DNA of 64,000 nt from Alcaligenaceae bacterium (GCA_013416395.1 JACCEP010000001.1:744001-808000); one strand, 5' to 3'. Positions 34,229 to 43,201 are shown, counted from the stretch's first letter. Notes: generated by a model from the sequence alone, not told the origin. A program made the numbers and translations.

Positions 34229-35473
34229 ATGAAACTGCGCAAAACGTTGGGCTTTTCTATCTCTTCCGGACTGCTGCTGGCGAGTACGCTTGCCGTTGCG
34301 GCCCCGGTCAAGATCGCAATTCTTGAAACCCTTTCAGGCTCTCAGGCTTCCACAGGGCTGACTTATCGTGCCGCAGCACGCTATGCCGTGGACAAAATGA
34401 ATGAAGAGGGCGGCTGGAACGGCGAAAAGGTTGAACTCGTCGAGTATGACAACCAGGGTGGGCCCGCAGGCGCTGCCGACAAGCTCAAGGCGGCGATTGC
34501 CGACGGCGTGCAGATCGTGGTTCAGGGGGCGTCTTCAGCCATAGGCGGTCAAATCACCGAAGATGTACGCAAGCACAATCTGCGCAATCCCGGCAAAGAG
34601 CTTATTTATCTGAACGTGGGTGCAGAGGCTCAGGCGCTTACCGGCAACAAATGCCAGTTCTATCATTTTCGTGTTGCCGGCAATGCCCCGGTGCGCGCCA
34701 AGGCCTTGGTTGCAGGCATGAAGCATGCCGATGCGCTGGGAACCCGGGTTTACGCCATCAACCAGAATTACTCCTGGGGCCAGGACATGGAGCAGGCCAT
34801 CGTAGATAACGAGGCCGCAGGCGGCTATAAGGTGGTTGAGAAGACGCTTCATGACGTCAACAAGATTCAGGACTTTGCGCCCTATGTGAACAAAATCGCT
34901 GCCGCCAAGGCCGATACCGTCATTACCGGGAACTGGTCCAACGACTTGCTGCTGCTGATGAAAGCAACGAAAGCCGCCGGTCTGAAGACGCGCTTTGGCA
35001 CCGTATATCTGGATCAACCCGGAAACCTTGCCAATGCAGGCGATCTGGCCTTGGGCCATTTTGTTGTGCAGGCCTTTAACGCAGAAGCCGCAGGTGATGC
35101 GGGTGCAGCCTTCGTCAAAGACTATGAGTCCAAGATGGGCCACGCACCGACTTTCATTGAGCCGCAAACCGTATTCGGCTTGATGATGGTGGCCGATGCA
35201 ATGAAGCGTGTTCAGCCTGAGGACGGCAAGCTTAATGTGCAGAAGCTGGCCAGCGAGATGGAAAAGACTTCCATCGAAACACCGATGGGTAAGATTTCCA
35301 TGCGGGCTGCGGATCACCAGGCGTTGTTGCCCTTAGTGGTTTCGGTTGCCTCGAAAGACGCGCTGTACAAAGTGGACGGCACGGATATGGGCTTCAAGCC
35401 TGTCGAGAAATTTACCGCTGAAGAAGCTGCCACCCCTGCACAATCAACGTGTGAAATGAAGCGGCCAAGCTAA
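34229..35473 (+). CDS. Branched-chain amino acid-type ABC substrate-binding protein
   Basis: The 414-aa periplasmic receptor of the Leu/Ile/Val-binding type starts at the ATG preceded by CAGGAGAC. Signal peptide residues 1 to about 24 end AVAAPVK. The mature domain begins IAILETLSGSQASTGLTYRAAARYAVDKMNEEGGWNG, a typical periplasmic-binding type I fold. It is longer than E. coli LivK (about 370 aa). Despite the family name, many Burkholderiales members bind aromatic or other acids. The reading frame is open 186 bases further upstream without a good start site. Confidence 0.88.
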   Translation: MKLRKTLGFSISSGLLLASTLAVAAPVKIAILETLSGSQASTGLTYRAAARYAVDKMNEEGGWNGEKVELVEYDNQGGPAGAADKLKAAIADGVQIVVQGASSAIGGQITEDVRKHNLRNPGKELIYLNVGAEAQALTGNKCQFYHFRVAGNAPVRAKALVAGMKHADALGTRVYAINQNYSWGQDMEQAIVDNEAAGGYKVVEKTLHDVNKIQDFAPYVNKIAAAKADTVITGNWSNDLLLLMKATKAAGLKTRFGTVYLDQPGNLANAGDLALGHFVVQAFNAEAAGDAGAAFVKDYESKMGHAPTFIEPQTVFGLMMVADAMKRVQPEDGKLNVQKLASEMEKTSIETPMGKISMRAADHQALLPLVVSVASKDALYKVDGTDMGFKPVEKFTAEEAATPAQSTCEMKRPS

Positions 35474-35592
35474 GCCTGCACGTGGCCGATGGCCACGCAT
35501 TCTTGCAGTAAACATCGACCGGACCTGCCCGCGACACAGATGTGTGGTGGGCAGGTCCGAAGAGAATTTTGTACGCCCGTACTGAGATCTTT

Positions 35593-36534
35593 ATGGACCA
35601 ACTTGTTATCGCGCTGTTGAACGGTGTCATCTATGGCCTGCTGCTATTCATGGTGTCGGCAGGCCTGACCCTCATATTCGGAATGATGGGTATTCTGAAC
35701 TTCGCGCATGCCTCCTTTTATATGCTGGGTGCGTACTTTGCCTATGTTTTGCAAGGGCCGCTGGGTTTCTGGTGGGCGCTACTCGTGTCGCCGCTGCTTG
35801 TGGGTCTGGTTGGCGCGCTGGTGGAGCGCTACATTTTGCGCAGGGTTCATCATCATGGCCATGCGCATGAACTTCTGATTACCTTTGGCCTGTCTTTCAT
35901 CATCGCCGAACTGGTAAAGCTGTTCTTTGGCAATTACCCCGTCAACTACCGGATCCCCAGCAGCCTGGATTTTTCGGCTTTTGCACTGGGCGGCCTGAAC
36001 TACCCTGCTTATCGCGTATTCATGGGTGGGGTGGCCGTCATCATGTTCATAGCCATCTATCAACTGCTTACGCGTACACGCGTAGGCATTGTGGTGAGAT
36101 CCGCGCTTTATCGTCCAAAAATGGCTGAGGCCTTGGGGCATAACGTGCCGCTGGTTTTCATGGGTGTTTTTGGCGTTGGGTCGGCGTTGGCAGGCTTGGC
36201 GGGTGCTGTGGCCGGTGCTTTCTATACAACCAACCCGAATATGGCACTGGAGCTTGGCGTACTGGTTTTCGTGGTGGTGGTGGTCGGCGGCCTGGGCTCG
36301 TTAGGCGGCGCCATGGTGGCCTCTATTTTGATCGGTGTCGTCACATCTGTCGCGGTCGGCATTGACGCCACACTGGCTGATTTCTTGTCACTGTTTGGCG
36401 CTGGGGCCTGGGCGGAGCACGTGGGTGGCGTCTTTACGCTCAAGGTATCCAGCCTGGCATCGACCATACCGTTCGCGTTAATGCTGCTGGTTCTGCTTGT
36501 GCGGCCGCACGGTCTGATGGGTAGCAAAGGGTAA
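35593..36534 (+). CDS. livH: ABC transporter permease LivH-type
   Basis: The 313-aa polytopic inner-membrane permease has about eight hydrophobic helices and LivH features: LLNGVIYGLLLFMVSAGLTLIFGMMGILNFAHASFYMLGAY at the N-terminus and GALGSLGGAMVASILIG-like VVVGGLGSLGGAMV near the C-terminus. It starts at the ATG of MDQLVIALLN. It is the first membrane gene of a complete KHMGF set; four bases separate it from livM. Confidence 0.9.
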   Translation: MDQLVIALLNGVIYGLLLFMVSAGLTLIFGMMGILNFAHASFYMLGAYFAYVLQGPLGFWWALLVSPLLVGLVGALVERYILRRVHHHGHAHELLITFGLSFIIAELVKLFFGNYPVNYRIPSSLDFSAFALGGLNYPAYRVFMGGVAVIMFIAIYQLLTRTRVGIVVRSALYRPKMAEALGHNVPLVFMGVFGVGSALAGLAGAVAGAFYTTNPNMALELGVLVFVVVVVGGLGSLGGAMVASILIGVVTSVAVGIDATLADFLSLFGAGAWAEHVGGVFTLKVSSLASTIPFALMLLVLLVRPHGLMGSKG

Positions 36535-36538
36535 AGCC

Positions 36539-37822
36539 ATGAAAACTAAAATACTGATAATCGCGGCAGGCGTCGCGTTGCTTGCGGCGGTGCCCTTTCT
36601 GCTGTCGCAAGGGCTGGTTAATGCAGCGATCCCCATGTTGATCGCTGCGCTGTTTGCCTGCGCCTATAACCTTTTGTGCGGCCAGGCTGGCATGTTGTCA
36701 TTTGGGCATTCTGCCTATTTTGGTGTGGGTGCGTTTTCAACCATACACGCCATGAACGCACTGGGCGGCGCAGGCCTGTTGCCTACGCCGCTTATGCCGC
36801 TGGCCGGTGCGGTGGGTGGCTTGTTGTTTGGCGTGATTGCAGGCTGGTTTGCCACCCAGCGCAGTGGCACCTATTTCGCCATGATCACCTTGGCGATTGC
36901 AGAACTGGTTCACGCGCTATCGCCACACCTTGTGGGCATATTTGGGGGCGAGGCGGGCGTATCGACCATGCGCATGCCCGCCTGGGGTTTCACCTTTGGC
37001 TCCACCAACGAGGTTTACTACCTCACACTCGTCTGGGTGGCGTTCTGTCTGCTGTTGCTGTACTTGATCACCTTTACACCCCTCGGCAGGCTGGCGCTGG
37101 GCCTGCGCGAGAATACGCACCGCCTGCGTTTTCTTGGCTATGAGGTGCATCGCGTCAGCGTAATTATTTTTGCCATTTCCGGTATGTTTTCGGGCATTGC
37201 GGGTGCGTTGCTGGTCGTCAGCAACGAAGCGGCCAACTACGTGATCTTTGATCCTTCATTATCGGCGGCCGTGGTGCTGAACACTTACATAGGCGGTGTG
37301 AACATGTTCCTGGGGCCTGCAATTGGTGCGGCGCTTATGACGTTCTTTGGCTATGCCGTGTCAGACCTGACGCAATCCTGGCTACTGTATCAAGGCCTGA
37401 TTTTTGTGCTGGTAATGATGTTCATGCCAACAGGCATAAGTGGGCTGGCCGTACTGGCCATATCGTGCGCCAAGCGGGTTGGCATCAGGGTTTTCGCACC
37501 CGTAGCGCTCTTGTACGTAATCGCATTTACCTGCTTCACCGCAGCCTGCGTGTTTGTCACAGAAATGTTGCGACGTATTTTTTCGCAAGATTATCAGGCT
37601 TTGGCCGAGGCAAGCGCAGACGGTGCCTATCCAGTTATCAATCTGTTTGGCCAGAGCTGGGCGCCGCTGGGTGCTGGTACGTGGATCGTGCCTGTCGCAT
37701 TGGTCGTGGTTGGCATTGCATTATGGAAGTTGGCCAAATCTCGTCTGGCTGTGCACACTGGCGAGCAGGATGGCGCCCAAGACAGCGCCCTGGGCGCCAT
37801 CACTGAGCGGAGGCCCGCATGA
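36539..37822 (+). CDS. livM: ABC transporter permease LivM-type, with extended C-terminus
   Basis: The 427-aa permease has the LivM core: LIAALFACAYNLLCGQAGMLSFGHSAYFGVGAF near the N-terminus and GVNMFLGPAIGAALMTFFGYAV in the middle. After the core it has an extra region of about 90 residues with two additional hydrophobic segments (ALLYVIAFTCFTAACVFVTEML and WIVPVALVVVGIALWKLA) around a polar loop, unlike shorter LivM proteins of about 320 aa. Its stop overlaps the livG start (ATGA). Confidence 0.88.
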   Translation: MKTKILIIAAGVALLAAVPFLLSQGLVNAAIPMLIAALFACAYNLLCGQAGMLSFGHSAYFGVGAFSTIHAMNALGGAGLLPTPLMPLAGAVGGLLFGVIAGWFATQRSGTYFAMITLAIAELVHALSPHLVGIFGGEAGVSTMRMPAWGFTFGSTNEVYYLTLVWVAFCLLLLYLITFTPLGRLALGLRENTHRLRFLGYEVHRVSVIIFAISGMFSGIAGALLVVSNEAANYVIFDPSLSAAVVLNTYIGGVNMFLGPAIGAALMTFFGYAVSDLTQSWLLYQGLIFVLVMMFMPTGISGLAVLAISCAKRVGIRVFAPVALLYVIAFTCFTAACVFVTEMLRRIFSQDYQALAEASADGAYPVINLFGQSWAPLGAGTWIVPVALVVVGIALWKLAKSRLAVHTGEQDGAQDSALGAITERRPA

Positions 37823-38574
37823 CGCACCCCATTTTGATACTTAGCGATCTGAAAAAATCATTCGGAGCGACGGAGATTATCCGCGGCGTCAATCTCTCTG
37901 TGCTGGACAATGAGCGCCATGCCATCATCGGGCCTAATGGCGCAGGCAAGTCGACGCTGTTTCATCTGATCTCGGGCAACATCCTCCCCACGTCGGGTGA
38001 CGTGTCTTTAAATGGTGAATCGATTACAGGTAAAAGCCCGCAGGCCATTAACCGCATGGGCCTGGCCCGGTCATTTCAGATTACAAACATATTTCCCCGG
38101 CTGTCCGTCTTTGAAAACATAAGGCTTGCAGTGATGCGCGCCCATGGTCTGCAGTATTGCTTCTGGCGCTTCATAAGTGCTAACCGACGCGTACAGACCC
38201 AGAGCGAGCAACTGCTGGAACAGGTTCGCCTGACCGCACGCGCCCAGACTATCGCCGGCGAAATGTCTTACTCGGAGCAGCGTTCGCTTGAAATCGCCAT
38301 GACGCTGGCTTCCGACCCCAAAGTTATTCTGCTGGACGAGCCCATGGCGGGCATGTCCAAGGAAGAGGCTGCCTACACCACCGAACTTATTAAAGAAGTC
38401 ACTACAGGTAGGGCCTTGCTGATTGTGGAGCACGATATGGAGGTGGTCTTTTCATTGAGCGATAGAGTCAGCGTGCTTGTTTACGGTGAAATTATCGCGA
38501 CCGGCACACCCGACGAAGTGCGACGCGATGCGGGTGTGAAAGAGGCCTATCTTGGCGAAGAGGTGACAGCATGA
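37819..38574 (+). CDS. livG: ABC transporter ATP-binding protein LivG-type
   Basis: The 251-aa ATPase has Walker A GPNGAGKST, a Liv-type signature MSYSEQRSLEIAM, Walker B VILLDEPMAGMS and a C-terminal Asp/Glu-rich end typical of LivG. It is translationally coupled on both sides by ATGA overlaps with livM and livF. As the canonical member of the pair it can bind and hydrolyse ATP normally. Confidence 0.92.
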   Translation: MTHPILILSDLKKSFGATEIIRGVNLSVLDNERHAIIGPNGAGKSTLFHLISGNILPTSGDVSLNGESITGKSPQAINRMGLARSFQITNIFPRLSVFENIRLAVMRAHGLQYCFWRFISANRRVQTQSEQLLEQVRLTARAQTIAGEMSYSEQRSLEIAMTLASDPKVILLDEPMAGMSKEEAAYTTELIKEVTTGRALLIVEHDMEVVFSLSDRVSVLVYGEIIATGTPDEVRRDAGVKEAYLGEEVTA

Positions 38575-39290
38575 CGCCCGGTCAGCCACTGCTGCGTGTT
38601 GAAGACGTGCACGCGCATTATGGGAAAAGCCATGTTCTGCACGGCGTGTCGTTCGAGGTTGGCGCCAATGAGGTGGTCAGCCTGATCGGGCGCAACGGTT
38701 CGGGCAGGTCGACGACGCTCAAGGCCATCATGGGTTTGCTGTCACCAACGGCCGGCCGCGTCATGCTTGATGGCAAAAATCTGGCGGGGATGCGGCCTTT
38801 TGAGATATGTCGGGCTGGCATTGCTTATGTTCCCGAAGAGCGCGATGTGTTCGCCAACCTGACCGTAGATGAAAACCTGCGGATGGGAGAACAGCCGGCA
38901 CCGAAAGATGCGTACCGATGGTCAATAGACCAGATGTTTGACTATTTTCCTCGTCTCAAAGAGCGGCGCAATACGCTGGCCGGCAGTCTTTCGGGTGGAG
39001 AGCAGCAAATGCTCACCATGTGCCGGTCACTGCTGGGCAATCCAAAAATCATATTGATCGATGAACCTACAGAAGGTCTTGCACCCAAGATTGTCGCGGC
39101 CGTCGGAGACTGCATCAGGGACATACACCAGAAGGGTGTCTCGGTGATTTTGGTCGAGCAGAAACTGGCGATCGCCCTGAAGGTGTCCACGCGCATGTGC
39201 GTGATGGGGCACGGTCGCATCGTGTACGAGGGAAGCCCGCAGGAAGTCTCTGGCAACGAGCAATTGCTGGCTGACTGGCTTGCGGTATAG
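38571..39290 (+). CDS. livF: ABC transporter ATP-binding protein LivF-type with Arg in Walker A
   Basis: The 239-aa ATPase is the LivF partner of LivG. Walker A reads GRNGSGRSTT, so the invariant Lys is Arg46 (codon AGG). The remaining motifs are intact: LSGGEQQMLTMCRSL, ILIDEPTEGLAP and the VEQKLAIAL His/Gln region. I recall similar Arg variants in other Liv-type ATPases of this lineage, so this may be a subfamily trait producing an asymmetric ATPase pair. It is followed 43 bases later by the BKACE gene. Confidence 0.9.
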   Translation: MTPGQPLLRVEDVHAHYGKSHVLHGVSFEVGANEVVSLIGRNGSGRSTTLKAIMGLLSPTAGRVMLDGKNLAGMRPFEICRAGIAYVPEERDVFANLTVDENLRMGEQPAPKDAYRWSIDQMFDYFPRLKERRNTLAGSLSGGEQQMLTMCRSLLGNPKIILIDEPTEGLAPKIVAAVGDCIRDIHQKGVSVILVEQKLAIALKVSTRMCVMGHGRIVYEGSPQEVSGNEQLLADWLAV

Positions 39291-39333
39291 GTGGCGTCGA
39301 ATGCCCCCATTATCTGAATGTTGGAATTAAGCA

Positions 39334-40299
39334 ATGAATCACGCAAACGATAAAGTAATCATTACCTGCGCAGTAACCGGCAGCGTTCATACGCCGTCAA
39401 TGTCGCCCTACCTGCCGCTGACGCCAGAGCAGATCGCGGCGGACGCTATCGCGGCCAGTGAAGCGGGCGCCGCCGTGCTGCATTTGCACGCCAGGGACCC
39501 GCAGGATGGCAGGCCTGTTTTTGACCCCAATGTATTTAATCAGTTTGTACCCAAGATCAAGGCGGCGACCAACGCTGTGATCAACATTACCACGGGCGGC
39601 AGCACCCGCATGAGCCTGGAAGAACGGCTGGCCTACCCGTTGCTTGCCGCACCGGAAATGTGCTCGCTGAACATGGGGTCAATGAACTTCTCGATTCATC
39701 CGGCCGCTGAAAAGATCTCTGACTGGAAATACGAGTGGGAGAAACCATACATCGAGGGCATGGAAGACTTGATCTTTCGCAACACCTTCAAGGACATCAA
39801 ACGCATTCTGCACATGCTGGGCGATGAGCACGGCACGCGCTTTGAGTTTGAATGCTATGACCTGGGGCATTTATATAACCTCGCCCATTTTGTCGATGCA
39901 GGTCTGATCAAGGGGCCCTTGTTCATACAGTGCATATTCGGTGTGTTGGGTGGCATGGGGCCTGACCCCGAAAACCTGGTTCATATGCGAGCCACGGCAG
40001 ACCGCCTTTTTGGCCGGCAGAACTACCGGTTCTCCGTGCTTGGGGCCGGGCGTCATCAGATGCGGCTTTCTGTGATGTCTGCACTGATGGGTGGCAATAT
40101 TCGTGTGGGCCTGGAAGACAGCCTGTTTCTCAATAAAGGCGAGCTCGCCACCTCGAGCGCCGATCAGGTCAGGAAAGTTCGCCGCATGCTTGATGAACTT
40201 TCTCTGGAAGTGGCCACGCCTGACGAGGCGCGGCGCATGCTAGGGTTAAAGGGCAGTGATGCCACGCTTATAGATACTCAACATTCCCATCAACACTAA
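39334..40299 (+). CDS. Beta-keto acid cleavage enzyme (BKACE, DUF849)
   Basis: The 321-aa TIM-barrel enzyme belongs to the BKACE family, which condenses a beta-keto acid with acetyl-CoA and splits it into acetoacetate and a new CoA ester. Family features are VIITCAVTGSVHTPSMSPYLPLTPEQIA, the zinc-binding GAAVLHLHARDP and the ITTGG segment. Following directly after the Liv transporter genes, it is probably part of the route for the imported compound. Its last 32 bases overlap the convergent SDR gene. Confidence 0.9.
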   Translation: MNHANDKVIITCAVTGSVHTPSMSPYLPLTPEQIAADAIAASEAGAAVLHLHARDPQDGRPVFDPNVFNQFVPKIKAATNAVINITTGGSTRMSLEERLAYPLLAAPEMCSLNMGSMNFSIHPAAEKISDWKYEWEKPYIEGMEDLIFRNTFKDIKRILHMLGDEHGTRFEFECYDLGHLYNLAHFVDAGLIKGPLFIQCIFGVLGGMGPDPENLVHMRATADRLFGRQNYRFSVLGAGRHQMRLSVMSALMGGNIRVGLEDSLFLNKGELATSSADQVRKVRRMLDELSLEVATPDEARRMLGLKGSDATLIDTQHSHQH

Positions 40300-41059
40300 T
40301 AGCTTGCCCGGTTATATTCGTTGCCGCCGGGGAAGACAGAAACAACGCCATGGCGGCAATGTCTTCCATGGTTACCATCCGGCGCAGCGAGATTTTTTCC
40401 AGGTATTGATTGCGCATGTCGCTTTCGCCAATGCCCAGTACCTTGGCTCTGTCCTGTATGACACGGCTCATTCGGTCGCCGTCCACCACACCGGGCAGCA
40501 CGGCGTTGATGCGCACGTTGTCCGGGCCCAGCTCATTGGCAAGTGACTTCATCAAGCCGACGATGGCCCATTTGGTGGCCGCATAGGGCGTGCGAAAGGG
40601 GTACCCTAACCTGCCGGCGACTGACGACATGAGCACGATGTTGGCGTTGTGGGATGATGCTTTCAGATAGGGCACCGCCTTCCTCAGAAAATAGAATTGG
40701 CTGTTGAGGTTGGTGCTGATGGTGTGTTCCCATGCAGCAGGGTCGAGGTCTTCGATGTTGCCGGTAGGGCCTGCGATGCCGGCGTTGTTGATCAGGACGT
40801 CAAGGCCGCCCAGTGCAGTGGCTGCGTCGTCCATAATTCGGTCGACGTCGTTTCGCACGCCAACATCTGCCACTGCGCCATGCATGCCTGCATGCTTAGC
40901 CAGCATCAGATCAACCGCGCGGGCATCGATATCGCAAATGTAAACCCTGGCACTGGCTTCATGAAAGCCTTGTGCAATCATGGCACCTATTCCTGCTGCA
41001 CCACCGGTAATCAAAACCTTAAGGCCGGAAGGCGGAATCAGTCTGTCGACTATGCTCAT
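40268..41059 (-). CDS. SDR family oxidoreductase
   Basis: The 263-aa short-chain dehydrogenase has TGGAAGIG at the dinucleotide site, Asp after the second strand (YICDID, favouring NAD), NNAGIAGP, catalytic Ser in LMSSVAG and Tyr-Lys in YAATK. The C-terminus reads TNITGQAISVDGNVEYL. It would oxidise a hydroxy acid to the keto acid that the neighbouring BKACE could cleave, an inference from position. It is followed 39 bases away (upstream on this strand) by a second SDR. Confidence 0.87.
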   Translation of the reverse strand: MSIVDRLIPPSGLKVLITGGAAGIGAMIAQGFHEASARVYICDIDARAVDLMLAKHAGMHGAVADVGVRNDVDRIMDDAATALGGLDVLINNAGIAGPTGNIEDLDPAAWEHTISTNLNSQFYFLRKAVPYLKASSHNANIVLMSSVAGRLGYPFRTPYAATKWAIVGLMKSLANELGPDNVRINAVLPGVVDGDRMSRVIQDRAKVLGIGESDMRNQYLEKISLRRMVTMEDIAAMALFLSSPAATNITGQAISVDGNVEYL

Positions 41060-41098
41060 CGTGTTCTCTTTCAGGACGGGGCATAAATGGCCCCGAGG

Positions 41099-41839
41099 TT
41101 AAAGGGTCAGGCCACCGCTGGCTTCAATGACGGCGCCGTTGACATAGCTGGCTTCGTCACTGGCAAGAAAGGCGTAGATGTTGGCGATCTCTTCAGGTTT
41201 GCCCAGCCGTCGTAGCGGGACCTGCCCGCACAGATTGGCGAGCACGTCATTAGGCACGCTGGCAAGCATGGCGGTTTCCACAAACCCAGGTGCTACGGCG
41301 TTGACCCGTATGCCCTTAGGCCCGAGCTCGCGTGCCCAGGTTTTGGTAAAACCGATCACGCCAAACTTGGCGGCGGCATAGTTGGTCTGCCCGAAATTGC
41401 CATAAATGCCGACGACCGAGCTGGCGTTCAGAATGGCCCCGCTGCCTTGCGCAATCATGGGCGGCAGAACAGCCTGGGCGGCGTTGAAGACGCCTCTCAG
41501 GTTTACATCGATGACCGAATCGAATTGATCGGCGGTCATTTTTTCAAGGCGTGCATCTCGCGTGATGCCTGCATTGTTTACCAGGATATCAACCCCTCCG
41601 AACTGCTCGACCGTTTGTGCAACCATGGCGTCCAGCGCTTCGCGGTCTGTGACATCAAGCGAAAACCCCATTGCTTTGGCACCCGCTTGTTCACATGCTG
41701 CAACAGTCTTGGTGATTGCCTCCTGGCTGATGTCGCACACCACGATGGTTGCGCCTTCCTTGGCAAACTTGATGGCTGTTGCTTCTCCTATGCCCTGGCC
41801 TGCGCCAGTAATAATGGCGATTTTGTTTTTTAGTCTCAT
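41099..41839 (-). CDS. FabG-like SDR (3-oxoacyl reductase type)
   Basis: The 246-aa SDR starts at the ATG of MRLKNKIAI, with AAAGGGAT upstream. Motifs are [40 protein letters not shown], catalytic Ser in NASSVVG and Tyr-Lys in YAAAK, giving a close match to FabG/PhaB-type reductases. It forms a minus-strand operon with the SDR at 40268. The pair may act on opposite stereoisomers or successive hydroxyl groups of one substrate. Confidence 0.88.
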   Translation of the reverse strand: MRLKNKIAIITGAGQGIGEATAIKFAKEGATIVVCDISQEAITKTVAACEQAGAKAMGFSLDVTDREALDAMVAQTVEQFGGVDILVNNAGITRDARLEKMTADQFDSVIDVNLRGVFNAAQAVLPPMIAQGSGAILNASSVVGIYGNFGQTNYAAAKFGVIGFTKTWARELGPKGIRVNAVAPGFVETAMLASVPNDVLANLCGQVPLRRLGKPEEIANIYAFLASDEASYVNGAVIEASGGLTL

Positions 41840-41997
41840 AGATATCCCTTTCAAGAGGGGTGTTGGTTATTGAATGCGCCAGAACGTCTGCCTGCTCTTG
41901 GGGCGCATGATGTAGCGTGAGCTTAACGAAGTTTCAAATGGGTGTTAAGATCATTATCGGACGTAGGGGTATCTCTGGAGGCGCTGGGCGATCTGTC

Positions 41998-43023
41998 ATG
42001 CGAAGCAAAACACCATTGTTCAACCAGCGCATCTATGCACCGTACAAAATCGCGGCGTTAGTAGAGGTATTAAGCGAGCAGGGCATACCGCCGTCTAAAA
42101 GTCTTGAAGGCACAGATGTTCGCGAAGATCAAATTCACGACGCCACCCAACTTACTTCAGTCAGCCAATACGTAGCAGTGTGCAGCAACGCCTTAGCGCT
42201 TAACTGCAGTGCCGCCACGCCGTTTGAAACGGGCTCGCGCCTGCATCTTTCGGCCTATGGCATGTATGGCTATGCCTTGATGTCTTGTCTCACCATGCGC
42301 GATTACTTCAGGCTGGGTGTCAAATACCATTCTCTGGCCACGCCTACGTTATCCATTGAGTGGACCGAATACGACCGGACGGCAGTATGGGCGTTTCCTG
42401 ATGCCTTGCTTTTTAATGAATCCAGGGAGATCAGGCAGTTTTTGATCGAGCAACAGTTTACCCAGCACGCCACGCATTTTCAGGATGTCTTCGGCAGAAC
42501 CTGCCCACCGCTCAAAGCCTATTTTTCATACCCAGCACCCGTGCATTCGCCTTTGTACACCAAGTATCTAGGATGCCCATCGGTCTTCAATTACAAGCAA
42601 TGTGAGTTGCATTACGATTCGGTTGTGCTCGAACAAAAGCCGCTGCTGGCGCACAGACTGACGGCAACGGTCTTGCAACAGACGTGCGAACGTTTGATTG
42701 GCGAAACCAAGACATCTTCGGGGATTGCCGGCGAGGTGTATCAGCGGCTGTTAAAAAGGCCTGGCGAATTTCCAACGATGGCAACGATCGCCGAACAACT
42801 GGAAATGACCTCTCGCAATCTTCGGCGCCGCCTGGAAGCAGAAGATACCTCTTTTGCAGCAATTCTTGATGATGTGCGCAGCTCGCTGGCCATTGAGTAT
42901 CTTAAAACAACCAAAATGAGCACCGACGACATCGCGCTGCTTTTGGGGTTCTCGGAGCCGACCAATTTTCGGCGTGCTTTCAAGAGATGGACCGGGCGAA
43001 CCACCAGCGAATACCGTAGCTAG
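41998..43023 (+). CDS. AraC family transcriptional regulator
   Basis: The regulator is about 341 aa from the ATG at 41998; in-frame ATG 41938 and GTG 41917 are alternatives giving up to 368 aa. It has an N-terminal arabinose-binding-like domain (KIAALVEVLSEQGIPPSKSLEGT, SAYGMYGYALMSCLTMRD) and a C-terminal AraC HTH (EFPTMATIAEQLEMTSRNLRRRLEAEDTSFAAILDDVR, then FSEPTNFRRAFKRWTGRTTSEYR). It lies between divergent SDR genes and the molybdoenzyme operon and could control either. Confidence 0.87.
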   Translation: MRSKTPLFNQRIYAPYKIAALVEVLSEQGIPPSKSLEGTDVREDQIHDATQLTSVSQYVAVCSNALALNCSAATPFETGSRLHLSAYGMYGYALMSCLTMRDYFRLGVKYHSLATPTLSIEWTEYDRTAVWAFPDALLFNESREIRQFLIEQQFTQHATHFQDVFGRTCPPLKAYFSYPAPVHSPLYTKYLGCPSVFNYKQCELHYDSVVLEQKPLLAHRLTATVLQQTCERLIGETKTSSGIAGEVYQRLLKRPGEFPTMATIAEQLEMTSRNLRRRLEAEDTSFAAILDDVRSSLAIEYLKTTKMSTDDIALLLGFSEPTNFRRAFKRWTGRTTSEYRS

Positions 43024-43067
43024 TAGTAACAATTAAAACCACGCTTTAGCGCGAAGCCGCTGCAAGC

Positions 43068-43109
43068 TTGATGTACATCAACCCAGCCTTTTCTCGCTCA
43101 TCCTATCGT
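43068..43109 (+). promoter_or_regulatory. FNR/ANR box with class II-spaced -10 element
   Basis: TTGATGTACATCAA (43068-43081) is a perfect palindrome and an exact fit to the FNR/ANR consensus TTGAT-N4-ATCAA. A -10-like TATCGT (43104-43109) starts 29.5 bases from the box centre. This is exactly where a -10 lies when the activator is centred at -41.5, giving a predicted start near 43116. It implies activation of the molybdoenzyme operon under low oxygen. Confidence 0.8.
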
Positions 43110-43149
43110 TTCTCTGTTGTTGACTGCCTGAAAATGGCCTAGGATGAGG

Positions 43150-43201
43150 CGACGTTAGAACGCGCCTGCAGTTGGCGTTAACGTCGATGCAACCGCGTTC
43201 T
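43150..43201 (+). ncRNA. Candidate structured 5' leader (pseudoknot-like)
   Basis: Within the predicted leader of about 200 nt, CGACGTTA (43150-43157) pairs with TAACGTCG (43179-43186), and AGAACGCG (43157-43164) pairs with CGCGTTCT (43194-43201). The arms interleave 5'-1-2-1-2-3', the topology of an H-type pseudoknot, or else define two exclusive hairpins. This could be a cis-regulatory RNA. I recognise no known riboswitch here. Confidence 0.35.

Noticed and set aside
34535-35317. 260-codon minus-strand frame inside the Liv receptor gene
   Set aside because: Antisense shadow of a well-supported gene; no motif.
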